From NCBI RefSeq assembly GCF_903645315.1, contig NZ_CAHJXL010000001.1, positions 1,354,001 through 1,418,000 of the forward strand: a DNA stretch of 64,000 nt. The letters run 5' to 3'. Position numbers and translations under genes: made by a program. Positions 16,326 through 26,464 of this stretch are shown piece after piece. Under the pieces are notes generated by a model. The model worked only from the letters and a program-made list of their open reading frames with translations, had not been told where the DNA came from and did not search any database. The number at the start of each line of letters is the position of its first letter. Positions within the stretch are counted from its first letter, which is position 1. Source of the DNA: Victivallis sp. Marseille-Q1083. Its GTDB lineage: Bacteria; Verrucomicrobiota; Lentisphaeria; Victivallales; Victivallaceae.

Positions 16326-17912
16326 ATGAAATTATCGCAAATTTTAGGGATCGGTGTTTTTTCGTTTTTCATCAGTTACGGAGCAATCGCCATCGAATTG
16401 CCGGACCCGGTGCCGGCGGCGGATGCCGGCCAGCAGGAGGCCGTCGAGGAAGCGCCGCTGCCGCCCCGGGAAGAACAGCCGGTCAACGAAGAACGCTGGT
16501 CTTCGATCGTCAAAGTGTTTTCCGTCTGCAGCAGCCCGAATTTTTACCAGCCCTGGCAGAATTACGCCCAGCGTTCCGGCGTCGGATCCGGCTTCGTCAT
16601 CGAAGGCAACCGGATCATCACCAATGCTCACGTCGTCGCCGACCAGACTTTTCTGATGGTGCGCCGCCCCGGCGATCAACAGCGCTATATCGCCAGACTG
16701 CTGGTGGTCGGCCATGATTGCGACCTGGCGATCCTGACCGTCGACGATCCGAATTTTTTCAAGAATATCACGCCGTTGGCCATCGGCACGCTGCCGGACA
16801 TGCAGAGTTCGGTTTCCGTGCTGGGTTATCCGATCGGCGGCGACAACATCTCGGTCACCGAAGGAGTCATCTCCCGGGTCGAACCGGTCATTTACAGCCA
16901 TAGCGGCCGCCGCCTGCTGGCGGCCCAGATCGACGCGGCGATCAATCCCGGCAACTCCGGCGGACCGGTGCTGCACGACGGCAAAGTGGTCGGTGTCGCC
17001 TTTCAGGGCTTGAGCAAGTCCCAGAATATCGGTTTCATGATCCCGGCGCCGGTATTGGAGCATTTCCTGAACGACACCGCTGACAACGATTTCGACGGTT
17101 TCCCGGATATTCCGTTCCGCTTCATGAAGATGGAAAATCCGGATTTGCGCGCCGCCCGCGGCATGAAGCCGGACCAGACCGGCATCATGATCACCAAACT
17201 GCCGCCGGCAGTCGAGGCGTTGAAGCTGCTGCAGGAAAATGACGTCGTCATGGCCATCGACGGCGTGCCGATCGCCAACGACGCCACCGTGCCGTTCCGC
17301 GACGGGGAAGTGATCTTCTTCGGCGAGCTGATCTGGCGGAAGTACCTCGGCGACACCAGCCGCCTGACCATTCTGCGCGACGGCCGGCAACTGGATGTCG
17401 ATTTCAAGCTGCTGCGGCTGCCGCGGCTGGTTCGCGACCGTTCGTTCGACCGGGCGCCGACCTATTACTTCATCGGCGGCATGGTTTTCGTTCCGCTGTC
17501 GATCAACTATCTCGACGAATGGGAGGAGTGGTACCAGGGGCCGATCGAACTGGTCAGCTACGTGCTCGACAACCAGCCGACGCCGGAACTGGAAGAGGTG
17601 GTCGTGCTGTCGATGGTGCTGGCCGACAGCGTCAACGTCGGTTACCAGGATCTCAGCGCCCAACCGGTGGTTTCGGTCAACGGCACCAACATCAAAAACC
17701 TGCGCGAACTGATTCGGCTGGTTCAGGCCATGCCGGACGGTTTTCTCGAACTGGGCTTGAAAAACGGCGACCAGGTGGTGCTGGACATCAACAAAATCCG
17801 GGAAGCGACGCCGGAAATCATGACGCGCTACCGGATTCCGCAGGATCGCAGCGAGGATCTCGCCGATACCGATCAGGTGGCGCAGCCTCAATACGGCCCG
17901 TTGAAACAATAA
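16326..17912 (+). CDS. HtrA/Deg-like trypsin-type serine protease with PDZ domain(s)
   Basis: A 528-residue exported serine protease. A signal sequence covers about 1-20. The catalytic triad is visible: His in GSGFVIEGNRIITNAHVV, Asp in HDCDLAILTV, Ser in INPGNSGGPVL. One PDZ domain follows (GIMITKLPPAVEALKLLQENDVV, then AIDGVPI), and the last 150 residues hold a second PDZ-like region (PVVSVNGTNIKNLRELIRLV). The layout resembles plant-type Deg proteases more than E. coli DegP. The ATG at 16326 follows GAGGAG at some distance; a start at 16284 would overlap the SH3 gene and place a polar stretch before the signal peptide. Likely a periplasmic quality-control protease. Confidence 0.88.
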   Translation: MKLSQILGIGVFSFFISYGAIAIELPDPVPAADAGQQEAVEEAPLPPREEQPVNEERWSSIVKVFSVCSSPNFYQPWQNYAQRSGVGSGFVIEGNRIITNAHVVADQTFLMVRRPGDQQRYIARLLVVGHDCDLAILTVDDPNFFKNITPLAIGTLPDMQSSVSVLGYPIGGDNISVTEGVISRVEPVIYSHSGRRLLAAQIDAAINPGNSGGPVLHDGKVVGVAFQGLSKSQNIGFMIPAPVLEHFLNDTADNDFDGFPDIPFRFMKMENPDLRAARGMKPDQTGIMITKLPPAVEALKLLQENDVVMAIDGVPIANDATVPFRDGEVIFFGELIWRKYLGDTSRLTILRDGRQLDVDFKLLRLPRLVRDRSFDRAPTYYFIGGMVFVPLSINYLDEWEEWYQGPIELVSYVLDNQPTPELEEVVVLSMVLADSVNVGYQDLSAQPVVSVNGTNIKNLRELIRLVQAMPDGFLELGLKNGDQVVLDINKIREATPEIMTRYRIPQDRSEDLADTDQVAQPQYGPLKQ

Positions 17913-18095
17913 AAGAACAGGAAATCCCCTCCGGCGCCCGCTTGCGGCAGCAGAATCAGCGTACACCGGTCTGCTCCGGCGACGGCTTCGCGATTGCGGC
18001 CGGCGCCGCCGGAACCGGGACGGCCGTCAGGAACAGGCCGAAATGCCGGCTTTTTGTCAAGAGCTGGCCAATACGATTTCGGCGGCAGCTTTCCG

Positions 18096-20345
18096 CTAAA
18101 ATAATTCGAGTTCGAAATTGAAAGTCGCCGTATTCGGATTGCCCCAGTCCGCCTGCCACAAATCATAGAAATCATACGTGCCCGGAATGCGCGGGACCGA
18201 AAAGACTGCGGCCGGCAACACGTAAGTCAGGCCGGAACGTTTGTCGGCCCGAACCAGGAACGCATTGCCGCGGGCATCCCTGATTTCACCTCCGGCCGGA
18301 ACGGCGGCCCGGGTCACCAGCAGCGGCGGCCGGCCAAACCGGTACACTTCAACCGGCAACGGCGATTTGTCGCGCAGCGCTTCGACGGCCGGACGTTCCA
18401 GTTCGACCTGGGCTTGCACCCTGGCGACGTTCCAATTCATCAACTCCAATGCCGCCAGCGAGTTGGCCACCGGCAACGGCAGAGAGGTCGAGATGAAGAT
18501 GTCTTCATACTCCTTCAGCAATTCCAATCCGTAAACCGCGGTAACCCGGAAACGGCGGATACCGGCAGCATAAGCCTCCTTCAGCAATTTTCGCAGGCCC
18601 GGCAGCCGTTTCTCCGAACAGAACTCCGGCAAAATAACTTCATCGCTCTTTTTGTTGAAGTCTAGAATGCTGTTCGCCTTGAGTGCCTGCGGATTGCCGG
18701 CGGTGGCGCCATGCGGCCGGACCGCCACGGTTTCCGGCAACTGGGCCGGCAACTGATAACGCGGGCGCAGTTGCTGATAAAAGCGGCGGAACTGCTCCAT
18801 GCCGACCGCGCCCGGCGAATGCAGTGACAGCGGCGAGAGTTCCGCTTTGATAAATTCCCAGCAGGCGCGGCGAAGTTTTTTCAACTCACTGGCCGGCAGA
18901 AAATAATCACCGTCGACTTCGGCCCGAACGACGGCGGCGCTGTATTGTTCGGAATTGCCGGCGGCAAATTCGCGTTCCAACGTTTCCGGCGTCAGGGCGT
19001 GTTTGGCGGCCGGCGGCAAATCCAGTTCCCGGCGCCAGATGAACGACTCCTCGGCATTGATGACTTCAACCGAAATTTCATCCCGGCGCAGCCGGACGGC
19101 CAGCTCCAGTTTGGTCCGCACCGGCGGCAGTTCAAGCGAACGCTCCGGAATGCTGGCGCCGATTTTGAAAATCCAGCCGCCCGGCACAACCTCCTTGTCA
19201 CAGCAGATGAAACAATATTGGCCGGGCAAGACCTTCCGGGCCGGCTCGCTGTCGGCAAACAGCTTGGTCACCGTCAATGCCGGCCCTTCATCGCCGCTGG
19301 CCGGCTGAACCCGCAGCCGGTCGCCGATGTGCACTTTGCGGGCGGCTTTGAAACCAAAACCGTTCGGCAGCACCCGTTCCACCTTGCCGCACAGGGTGCC
19401 GGTGGCACCCAGCGTATCATGCTGGATCAAGGTCGCCATCGCTTCCTGGCTGAAAAAACCCTGCGACCATTTGCGGCCGCAGGTCTCGCTGAGCAGATTG
19501 CGGGCTTCGCCAAGCGTTTTACGGTCGAGCGTGTCGCCGGAGGCGTCCAGCACTTTGCGGTAGGCGCTGACCGCGTTGTAAACATAATCGGCCTGCCGCA
19601 GACGCCCCTCGATTTTCAGTGAAGCGATGCCGAGCTTTTTCAATTCCGGAATCAGCTCCAGCGTGCAGAGGTCCTGGGTGGAAAAGAAGAAGCCGTTGCC
19701 CTCTCGGCTGAAAAATCGCCGCCGGCACGGCTGTTTGCATTTGCCGCGATTGCCGCTGTAACCGCCGAGCCAGCTGGAAAAGAGACATTGGCCGGACAGG
19801 GAACAGCACAAAGCACCGTGGACGAACACTTCCAATTCCAGCTGGGTCGACGCCTTGAGCATCTTCAATTCATCCAGCGGCAACTGCCGTTCCAGAATGA
19901 CCCGTTTGACGCCGGAAGCCTCGGCAAAACGGATGCCGGGAAGATTGTGAATGCCCATCTGGGTGGAAGCGTGGATCTCCAGCCCCGGGAAATATTCCCG
20001 GATGATGTGCAGCACGCCGAGGTCCTGGACGATGACGGCATCCGGCCCGATTGTCGCCAGATCACCGAGATAACCGACCAGCTCCGGCAGTTCTTTCTCC
20101 TTGATCAGCGTGTTCAACGTCGCATATACTTTGCGTTTGAGCTTGTGAGCGTATTCAACCAGTTGAGCGAATTGATCGGCGGTAAAATTTTCGCTGCGTT
20201 CCCGGGCGGTGAATTTCGGCAACCCGGCATAAACGGCGTCCGCTCCGGCGTCGAAAGCGGCGAGCGCGGTGGCCAGCGTCCCGGCCGGCGCCAGCAATTC
20301 CGGCAGCGGGTGCGGCGAAGGTTCGTTTGACTGAAGATTCGGCAT
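18096..20345 (-). CDS. Peptidase U32 family protein, RlhA-type
   Basis: A 749-residue U32 protein. Long members of the family, such as RlhA, hydroxylate rRNA or tRNA bases and carry an iron-sulfur cluster rather than acting as proteases. The N-terminal TIM-barrel part shows ELLAPAGTLATALAAFDAGADAVYAGL and ASTQMGIHNLPG. The cysteine set is HGALCCSLSGQC with GNRGKCKQPCRR at about 180-210. The C-terminal third is the extension typical of long members. The gene is alone on its strand and convergent with the protease gene across a gap of about 180 bp. Confidence 0.88.
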   Translation of the reverse strand: MPNLQSNEPSPHPLPELLAPAGTLATALAAFDAGADAVYAGLPKFTARERSENFTADQFAQLVEYAHKLKRKVYATLNTLIKEKELPELVGYLGDLATIGPDAVIVQDLGVLHIIREYFPGLEIHASTQMGIHNLPGIRFAEASGVKRVILERQLPLDELKMLKASTQLELEVFVHGALCCSLSGQCLFSSWLGGYSGNRGKCKQPCRRRFFSREGNGFFFSTQDLCTLELIPELKKLGIASLKIEGRLRQADYVYNAVSAYRKVLDASGDTLDRKTLGEARNLLSETCGRKWSQGFFSQEAMATLIQHDTLGATGTLCGKVERVLPNGFGFKAARKVHIGDRLRVQPASGDEGPALTVTKLFADSEPARKVLPGQYCFICCDKEVVPGGWIFKIGASIPERSLELPPVRTKLELAVRLRRDEISVEVINAEESFIWRRELDLPPAAKHALTPETLEREFAAGNSEQYSAAVVRAEVDGDYFLPASELKKLRRACWEFIKAELSPLSLHSPGAVGMEQFRRFYQQLRPRYQLPAQLPETVAVRPHGATAGNPQALKANSILDFNKKSDEVILPEFCSEKRLPGLRKLLKEAYAAGIRRFRVTAVYGLELLKEYEDIFISTSLPLPVANSLAALELMNWNVARVQAQVELERPAVEALRDKSPLPVEVYRFGRPPLLVTRAAVPAGGEIRDARGNAFLVRADKRSGLTYVLPAAVFSVPRIPGTYDFYDLWQADWGNPNTATFNFELELF

Positions 20346-20482
20346 GGTAACCTTTCCAAAAAAATTGCAAATAATCCGTCATATTCTCCTTACTATAGTT
20401 TTATTTGTCCGTTTTTAACAGTAAATTATGCGATAATTCGATTATTTTGAGCAACGGAACCGGAGGATTGGGCGGAACAAGC

Positions 20483-21742
20483 ATGAACAGTGAACTTTTT
20501 TTGGCCTGGCGTTATTTGCGCCCGAAACGCAATGCATTGTCGATCATCACGATTTTGTCGATCCTCGGCGTGACCCTCGGCGTGGCGGTGTTGATGGTGG
20601 TGCTGGCGGTAATGACCGGCTTTACCGATGAAATGAAAGAAAAATTGCTGCAGACCCAGGCGCATCTGCAAATCCGCAGCAGCTACGCCAATTACATCGC
20701 CAATCCGCAGGCGGCAATTGACGCGGTCAGAGCCGTCGGCGGCGAGGCAGCCGGCGTCGTTCAGAATTTCGCGATGGTGCAGAACGGCAAACGGCTGCTG
20801 CCCAAGACGGTCCTCGGCATCGATCCGGCCGATTTCATGCAGCGGATGAAACTCGGCGATGTGCTGCGGCGCGGCAGCTTCGAGCTGCAGCCGGGCGAAA
20901 TCGTCGTCAGTGAAACGATTGCCAGGGAGATGGGGCTGGATGTCGGGCGCAAATTGCTGCTGCACTCGCAGGAACGCATCGCCGGCATGTTCAACGTCGA
21001 TGAGGACGGCAGTTTCCATTTCAAGGAAGAGGAAGTGTACCTGCCGATGGAATTGAAGGTGGCGGGAATATATTCGTTCGACAAATACGATTTCGACAGC
21101 AACATCCTGTTCCTCAACCGTGACGACGCCGCCGAACTGTTCAATATGCCGTGGGGAGCGGTGTCGACCGTTTACGGCTATGTGGCGGAACCGTTCGGTG
21201 TCGAAAAGGACGTCAAAGCGTTGCGGGAGAAATTGCCGCATATGTGGATCGCCAGTTGGAAAGATTTGAACCGGCAGTTGCTCGGCGTGCTGGCGATGGA
21301 AAAGGGCATGATGTTCTACCTGTTGGTCTTTATCGTGCTGGTGGCGGCATTCAGCATCGCCAATACGTTGATTTCCAGCGTCTATCAGAAAACGCGCGAA
21401 ATCGGCGTCCTCAAGGCGCTCGGCGCCGGCGGCGGTCAGTTGATGCTGATTTTCATCCTGCAGGGAACGTTCGTCGGCGTGGTCGGCAATCTGCTCGGTT
21501 TTGCGCTGGGCTGGTCGGTGATTTTCTGGCGCAACGACATTCTGCACGGCATCGGCCGGCTGATGCAGCACGATTTCTTCCCGAAGGAAATTTATTTCTT
21601 CAGCGAGATGCCGGCCCATATCGTGCCGTTCGACGTGGCGCTGATTTTCATCGCCTCGGTGACGCTCTGCACGCTGGGAGCGGTGATCCCGGCCCTGCGG
21701 GCCGCCTGTCTGGACCCGGCCAAAGCATTGCGTTATGAATGA
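20483..21742 (+). CDS. Lipoprotein-releasing ABC transporter permease LolC/LolE
   Basis: A 419-residue inner-membrane permease that extracts outer-membrane lipoproteins for LolA. It begins MNSELFLAWRYLRPKR, followed by the first transmembrane helix (IITILSILGVTLGVAVLMVVLA) and a large periplasmic domain at about 45-280. FtsX-type membrane segments follow; ANTLISSVYQKTREIGVLKALGA is the cytoplasmic coupling helix region. The ATG at 20483 was chosen because the family begins here and GGCGGAA precedes it. LolD follows after 9 bp. Only one permease gene is present, so a homodimeric or LolF-like arrangement is possible. Confidence 0.92.
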   Translation: MNSELFLAWRYLRPKRNALSIITILSILGVTLGVAVLMVVLAVMTGFTDEMKEKLLQTQAHLQIRSSYANYIANPQAAIDAVRAVGGEAAGVVQNFAMVQNGKRLLPKTVLGIDPADFMQRMKLGDVLRRGSFELQPGEIVVSETIAREMGLDVGRKLLLHSQERIAGMFNVDEDGSFHFKEEEVYLPMELKVAGIYSFDKYDFDSNILFLNRDDAAELFNMPWGAVSTVYGYVAEPFGVEKDVKALREKLPHMWIASWKDLNRQLLGVLAMEKGMMFYLLVFIVLVAAFSIANTLISSVYQKTREIGVLKALGAGGGQLMLIFILQGTFVGVVGNLLGFALGWSVIFWRNDILHGIGRLMQHDFFPKEIYFFSEMPAHIVPFDVALIFIASVTLCTLGAVIPALRAACLDPAKALRYE

Positions 21743-21751
21743 GGTGAGACG

Positions 21752-22483
<732 letters not shown>

Positions 22484-22539
22484 TAAACGGCTTGCCGGCG
22501 GCCGGACGGTTCTTTTGCTTGAAAGCGCGCGGGCGGTGA

Positions 22540-22568
22540 TTGACAAAACCATGTTGGCCATTTACAGT
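22540..22568 (+). promoter_or_regulatory. Promoter of the gene at 22653
   Basis: A perfect TTGACA at 22540-22545 and TACAGT at 22563-22568 are separated by 17 bp, about 85 bp before the start codon. Confidence 0.6.
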
Positions 22569-22652
22569 AATGGAATCGAGCGGTTGGTGAGGATTCGTTG
22601 CCGGAACAATAAAATTCGGGTAACGGGATATCAAACAATAGGGAGAGATGCG

Positions 22653-24446
22653 ATGCTGAGAAAAATTTCAGGTTGGACCGGAGCCTTTCTGGGAGCGACT
22701 GTTTTGATCAATGGAGCGCTGGCGGCAACGCCGGCGGAAGAGTCGGAAAAGATTTTCAATACCGTTGCCGAAGAGCTCGATCGCGGCGGCTGTTATTACG
22801 AAATTGCCGCCACCAATGAATTGGCTGAAAATCTGCCGGAGACGATCAACGACATCGTCGGCTGGCTGGTGGCCGATGATATGGATGACTCCTTCAAGCT
22901 TCAGCTTGGCCAGATCATGGAAAAAGTCCGACTGGCGGTCGCTCTTGCCGGTATCGACCAGGTCGAAGGCTGGGGATTCAGCTCGGTCCGGTTGCCGGAA
23001 ACGCTGGCCGACAACAAAAAATTGTACAACAACAAGATGTTTCTGGCCCGCAACCGGAATATGGAAGCCCGCGGCTTCTGGCAGTGGCTGGCCGCCCAGC
23101 AGAAGTTCCCTGCCGCGGATTTGGGCAAATTGCCGGCCGGAACCGTGGAAGCCGGCGTGATGACGCTGAATATCGACGCGATTTTCAATGAAATGCTGCA
23201 TTCCGGCATGCTGCCGGACGAAGCGGTGATGGCAGTGACCGGTCAGTTGGATCAGCCGATCGGAAAAGACTCCGCTCTGACGCCGGCCCAGCTCATCAAG
23301 GCGGTTTCGGGAGAAATCCGTTTCGTACTGTTTTTCCTGCCGCAGGAAGACGGCGGCGAAGTGCCGGCTTTCGCCGTTCAGATCAGCGACCGGGACAACG
23401 CGCTTTTTCAGTTGATGCAAACCAAGCTGGTGCCGACCGGCTCTTTCGTCGAAGTGGATGGCCGGCTGGAACCGCTGGTGCCGGCCGGGGTGCTGCCGGA
23501 ATTCATGACGCTCGCCTTCAGCAAGGCCGACAATGCGCTGCTGCTGGTCTCCAATCCGGAAGTGATCGATTATCTGGCCAAGGCGGCAGCCGGCGAAGTG
23601 CCGACTCTGGCCGGCCAGGCGGATTATCAACTGCTGACCAAAGGGCTGCCGGAGTCTGGCGATATGGTGGTATTCGTCGGTTCGAGACTGCCGGAATTCA
23701 TGATAGACTTCCTCAAAAACATGCCGTTCATGGAAATGCAGAAAGAGTTCAATTTCGGTGATTTCATCTACCACACCGGAGGATTCGGCGTGCTGAATAT
23801 CGATGCCGACGGCTGCCGGATGGTCAACAAGGGGACGCAGGAATTCAGCGAAGCCTCGCTGTTGAGCAAAGGAGCCCTCGTCGTCATTCCGCAGGTGATT
23901 GTCGGCGCCAAGATCTATGCGCAGCAGTTCGGACACACCCAGGGCTGGGACGGTGATGAGGACGATTACGAATGGTCCGACGACAGCGTGGCGGACTGCG
24001 GACTGCAATTGGCGAATCTGAAGATGGGATTGCGCCGTTACGCCGCCACCCATGACGGCAAATATCCGGCGGCGGACGGCTTGGCCGGTCTGCAGGAAGC
24101 GTTCGGTGACGACCCGGAGGCTCTGGAGTGGCTCGTTTGTCCGGAAGGGTTGGAGGATATTGCCGATGATTGGGATTCGGTTTCGGAAGCGAACAACTCC
24201 TATGTCTATCTGGGTGGAGCGGACACCAACGGCACGCTGCCGATCCTGTTCGACAAGCCGGGCAATCATTTGAGTGAGGTCAATGTGATCTTTGCCGACG
24301 GCAGCGTCGAAGCCATCGAAGCGGAAAATCTGGACAACTGCAAGGCGATCGTCAGTGCGATCCAGACGCAAAAACGTTATCCGGAAGCCGATTTCCTGAA
24401 GTTGATCCAGCAGGCGGAAGCCTTGGACAAGGCACTCAACGAATAA
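22653..24446 (+). CDS. Exported protein of unknown function with a pseudopilin-like C-terminal domain
   Basis: A 597-residue protein with a signal peptide (MLRKISGWTGAFLGATVLINGALAA). I do not recognise residues 25-440; they are soluble, acidic and lack repeats. From about 447 the sequence turns pseudopilin-like: CGLQLANLKMGLRRYAAT and then HDGKYPAADGL. It ends with His, nine residues, Asp-Gly (HLSEVNVIFADG, about 538-549), the motif also carried by the pilin-like protein at 2936. The prepilin leader and helix are missing, so the domain is attached to a different secreted protein. The ATG at 22653 follows GGGAGAG; the longer frame runs back into lolD and is rejected. Role unknown. Confidence 0.8.
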   Translation: MLRKISGWTGAFLGATVLINGALAATPAEESEKIFNTVAEELDRGGCYYEIAATNELAENLPETINDIVGWLVADDMDDSFKLQLGQIMEKVRLAVALAGIDQVEGWGFSSVRLPETLADNKKLYNNKMFLARNRNMEARGFWQWLAAQQKFPAADLGKLPAGTVEAGVMTLNIDAIFNEMLHSGMLPDEAVMAVTGQLDQPIGKDSALTPAQLIKAVSGEIRFVLFFLPQEDGGEVPAFAVQISDRDNALFQLMQTKLVPTGSFVEVDGRLEPLVPAGVLPEFMTLAFSKADNALLLVSNPEVIDYLAKAAAGEVPTLAGQADYQLLTKGLPESGDMVVFVGSRLPEFMIDFLKNMPFMEMQKEFNFGDFIYHTGGFGVLNIDADGCRMVNKGTQEFSEASLLSKGALVVIPQVIVGAKIYAQQFGHTQGWDGDEDDYEWSDDSVADCGLQLANLKMGLRRYAATHDGKYPAADGLAGLQEAFGDDPEALEWLVCPEGLEDIADDWDSVSEANNSYVYLGGADTNGTLPILFDKPGNHLSEVNVIFADGSVEAIEAENLDNCKAIVSAIQTQKRYPEADFLKLIQQAEALDKALNE

Positions 24447-24468
24447 GGACTGTGCAAGGGGGCGAATC

Positions 24469-25152
24469 ATGCGCGATATCCGTTGCTTGGCTCAAAATGG
24501 TTTGAAGGTGTCGCCGTCTCTGCTGGCGGCGGATTTCGGCGACTTGAACCGGCAGATTGCCGAAGTGACGACTGCCGGGGCGGACCTGTTGCATCTGGAT
24601 ATCATGGATGGCCACTTCGTCCCCAATCTGACGATGGGGCCGCCGGTGCTGAAGAGCATCCGGCCCTGCAGTGAATTGATTTTCGATACGCATCTGATGA
24701 TTGCCGAGCCGTTGAAATACGTGACGGCATTCGCGGAGGCCGGCGCCGATCATCTGACGTTTCATCTGGAAAGTGAAAACGATCCGCTGGCGGTCATCAA
24801 AGCGATCCGGGCGGCCGGTTGCACCGTCGGGATCTCGTTGAAACCGGCAACTCCGCCGGAGGCAATCCACCCGTACCTGCCGGAAATCGATCTGGTGCTG
24901 GTCATGACCGTGGAGCCGGGCTTCGGCGGCCAGAGTTTCATGGCCAATATGGTGCCGAAAATCCGGGCGCTGCGGGAACGGATCGACGACTTGGCGCTGC
25001 CGATCCTTCTGGAGGTGGACGGCGGCATCGACGAACATACGGTTTCGGCGGCGGTGGATGCCGGGGCCGGGGTGCTGGTGGCCGGCACGGCGGTATTCCG
25101 TCATCCGGATGGCATGAAGGCGGCAATCGCCCGGTTGAAGGGGCAAAAATAA
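24469..25152 (+). CDS. rpe: Ribulose-phosphate 3-epimerase
   Basis: A 227-residue TIM-barrel enzyme interconverting ribulose 5-phosphate and xylulose 5-phosphate in the pentose phosphate pathway. Diagnostic segments are VSPSLLAADFGDL, HLDIMDGHFVPNLTMGPPV (metal-binding His and catalytic Asp), DTHLMI, MTVEPGFGGQSFM and LEVDGGID. All active-site residues are present. It starts 22 bp after the preceding gene. A hairpin separates it from gcvT, so linkage to the glycine cleavage genes is uncertain. Confidence 0.96.
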   Translation: MRDIRCLAQNGLKVSPSLLAADFGDLNRQIAEVTTAGADLLHLDIMDGHFVPNLTMGPPVLKSIRPCSELIFDTHLMIAEPLKYVTAFAEAGADHLTFHLESENDPLAVIKAIRAAGCTVGISLKPATPPEAIHPYLPEIDLVLVMTVEPGFGGQSFMANMVPKIRALRERIDDLALPILLEVDGGIDEHTVSAAVDAGAGVLVAGTAVFRHPDGMKAAIARLKGQK

Positions 25153-25185
25153 ACGCTGCGGACTGTATGCAAAAAAAATTGAGTT

Positions 25186-25211
25186 GCGGACGCCGGTTTT
25201 CCGGCGTTCGC
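25186..25211. other. 11-bp hairpin between rpe and gcvT
   Basis: GCGGACGCCGG, a TTTT loop and CCGGCGTTCGC form a stem with one G-T pair. No T-run follows on the plus strand. It may stabilise the rpe 3' end or weaken readthrough into gcvT. Confidence 0.45.
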
Positions 25212-25243
25212 TGTTTCGAGCAGAATAACAGGATTGATGGCTT

Positions 25244-26353
25244 ATGAGTGAGCAATTACAGCGGACGGTGCTGGCCGGCCGCCAGGTGGCGCTGGGCGCC
25301 AGGATGGTGCCGTTTGCCGGATGGGAAATGCCGGTGCAATATTCGGACGGCATCATCGCCGAACATCAACATACCCGGAATGCGGTGTCGCTGTTCGACA
25401 TCTGCCACATGGGGGAATTTCAAATCAGGGGAACCGGAGCCGTGGCGGCGCTGGACCGGTTGCTGGCCCGGCCGGTGCTGGATCAGCCGATCGGCAGTTG
25501 CCGCTATAATTTTCTGCTGAACGACGCCGGCGGCGTGCTGGACGACCTGGTGGTTTACCGGATGGCGGCGGACGATTGTTTTCTGGTGGTCAACGCCGGA
25601 ACCCGGGCCGCCGATGCGGCCCATTTGCGCGCCCTGCTGCCGGCGGGGGTGACGCTGGTGGATTTGTCGGACGGCCTGGCCAAACTGGATCTGCAGGGCC
25701 CGCGAAGCGCCGAGGTATTGGCGCAGCTCGGCGTCCCCGCCGCATCACTTCCGAAATATTTTCACTGGACGCTACTGGAAATTGCGCAAGTTCGCTGTAT
25801 TTTAAGCCGCACCGGCTATACCGGCGAACTGGGATTCGAATTGTACTTCGATGTCGAAAAAGCCGGAGCGATGTGGGATCGGCTGTTGGAGGTGGAACCG
25901 GTCAAGCCGGCCGGACTGGGCGCCCGCGACACGTTGCGGCTGGAGATGGGTTATTCGCTCTATGGCCATGAACTGACGCCGGAAGTGACGCCGCTGGATG
26001 TCGGCGCCGCGCCGCTGCTGAAGCTGGCGGAACAGCCCGGCCGGGATTTTGTCGGACGGGCGGCATTGGAAAAGGCCGGCGTGCGGCGGCGGCTGATCGG
26101 CATCGGCTGCGAAGGCCGCCGGGCGGCCCGCGGCGGATATGCCGTCCGGGCCGGAGGCCGGACTATCGGAACGGTGACCAGCGGCGCCTTCGCCCCGTCA
26201 CTCGGCGTTGCGGTGGCGCTGGCGTCGGTGACGGCGGATTGCGGACTGGAAATCGGCGATCCGGTCAGCATCGAAACGGAACGGGCGGCGATCGGCGGCA
26301 AGGTGCGGGCATTGCCGTTTTATCCGGCAGGAAGCGTTCGAAAAAAACTATGA
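25244..26353 (+). CDS. gcvT: Glycine cleavage system T protein (aminomethyltransferase)
   Basis: A 369-residue folate-dependent T protein. It takes the aminomethyl group from lipoyl-GcvH, releases ammonia and forms methylene-THF. Family segments are MVPFAGWEMPVQY, FDICHMGEFQIRG, LNDAGGVLDDLVVYR, SRTGYTGELGFELYF and GLGARDTLRLEMG. The C-terminal barrel contains RAALEKAG and GTVTSGAFAPSLGVAVAL. It begins the gcv cluster. The start ATG has no strong Shine-Dalgarno. Confidence 0.96.
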   Translation: MSEQLQRTVLAGRQVALGARMVPFAGWEMPVQYSDGIIAEHQHTRNAVSLFDICHMGEFQIRGTGAVAALDRLLARPVLDQPIGSCRYNFLLNDAGGVLDDLVVYRMAADDCFLVVNAGTRAADAAHLRALLPAGVTLVDLSDGLAKLDLQGPRSAEVLAQLGVPAASLPKYFHWTLLEIAQVRCILSRTGYTGELGFELYFDVEKAGAMWDRLLEVEPVKPAGLGARDTLRLEMGYSLYGHELTPEVTPLDVGAAPLLKLAEQPGRDFVGRAALEKAGVRRRLIGIGCEGRRAARGGYAVRAGGRTIGTVTSGAFAPSLGVAVALASVTADCGLEIGDPVSIETERAAIGGKVRALPFYPAGSVRKKL

Positions 26354-26370
26354 AAAAATGGAATTAGGAC

Positions 26371-26399
26371 TTGATTTTTAACCGGTTTAAGGGTATTAA
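26371..26399 (+). promoter_or_regulatory. Candidate promoter upstream of gcvH
   Basis: TTGATT at 26371-26376 and TATTAA at 26394-26399 are 17 bp apart in the 111-bp gap after gcvT. An 8-bp palindrome AACCGGTT lies in the spacer and could be a regulator site. Confidence 0.45.
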
Positions 26400-26464
26400 G
26401 TCACAGAAAGCTTTGTTGAAAAGAAAATCAGGATTTTTTAACCAGCAAAAAAAACAGGAAGGTT

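Noticed and set aside
25171-25211. Terminator on the minus strand formed by the rpe-gcvT hairpin and the A-run
   Set aside because: No minus-strand gene ends there, so the T-run on that strand has no evident role.
25153-25243. Glycine riboswitch before gcvT
   Set aside because: The gap is only 91 bp and holds a plain hairpin. The tandem aptamer consensus is not seen here or before gcvH.
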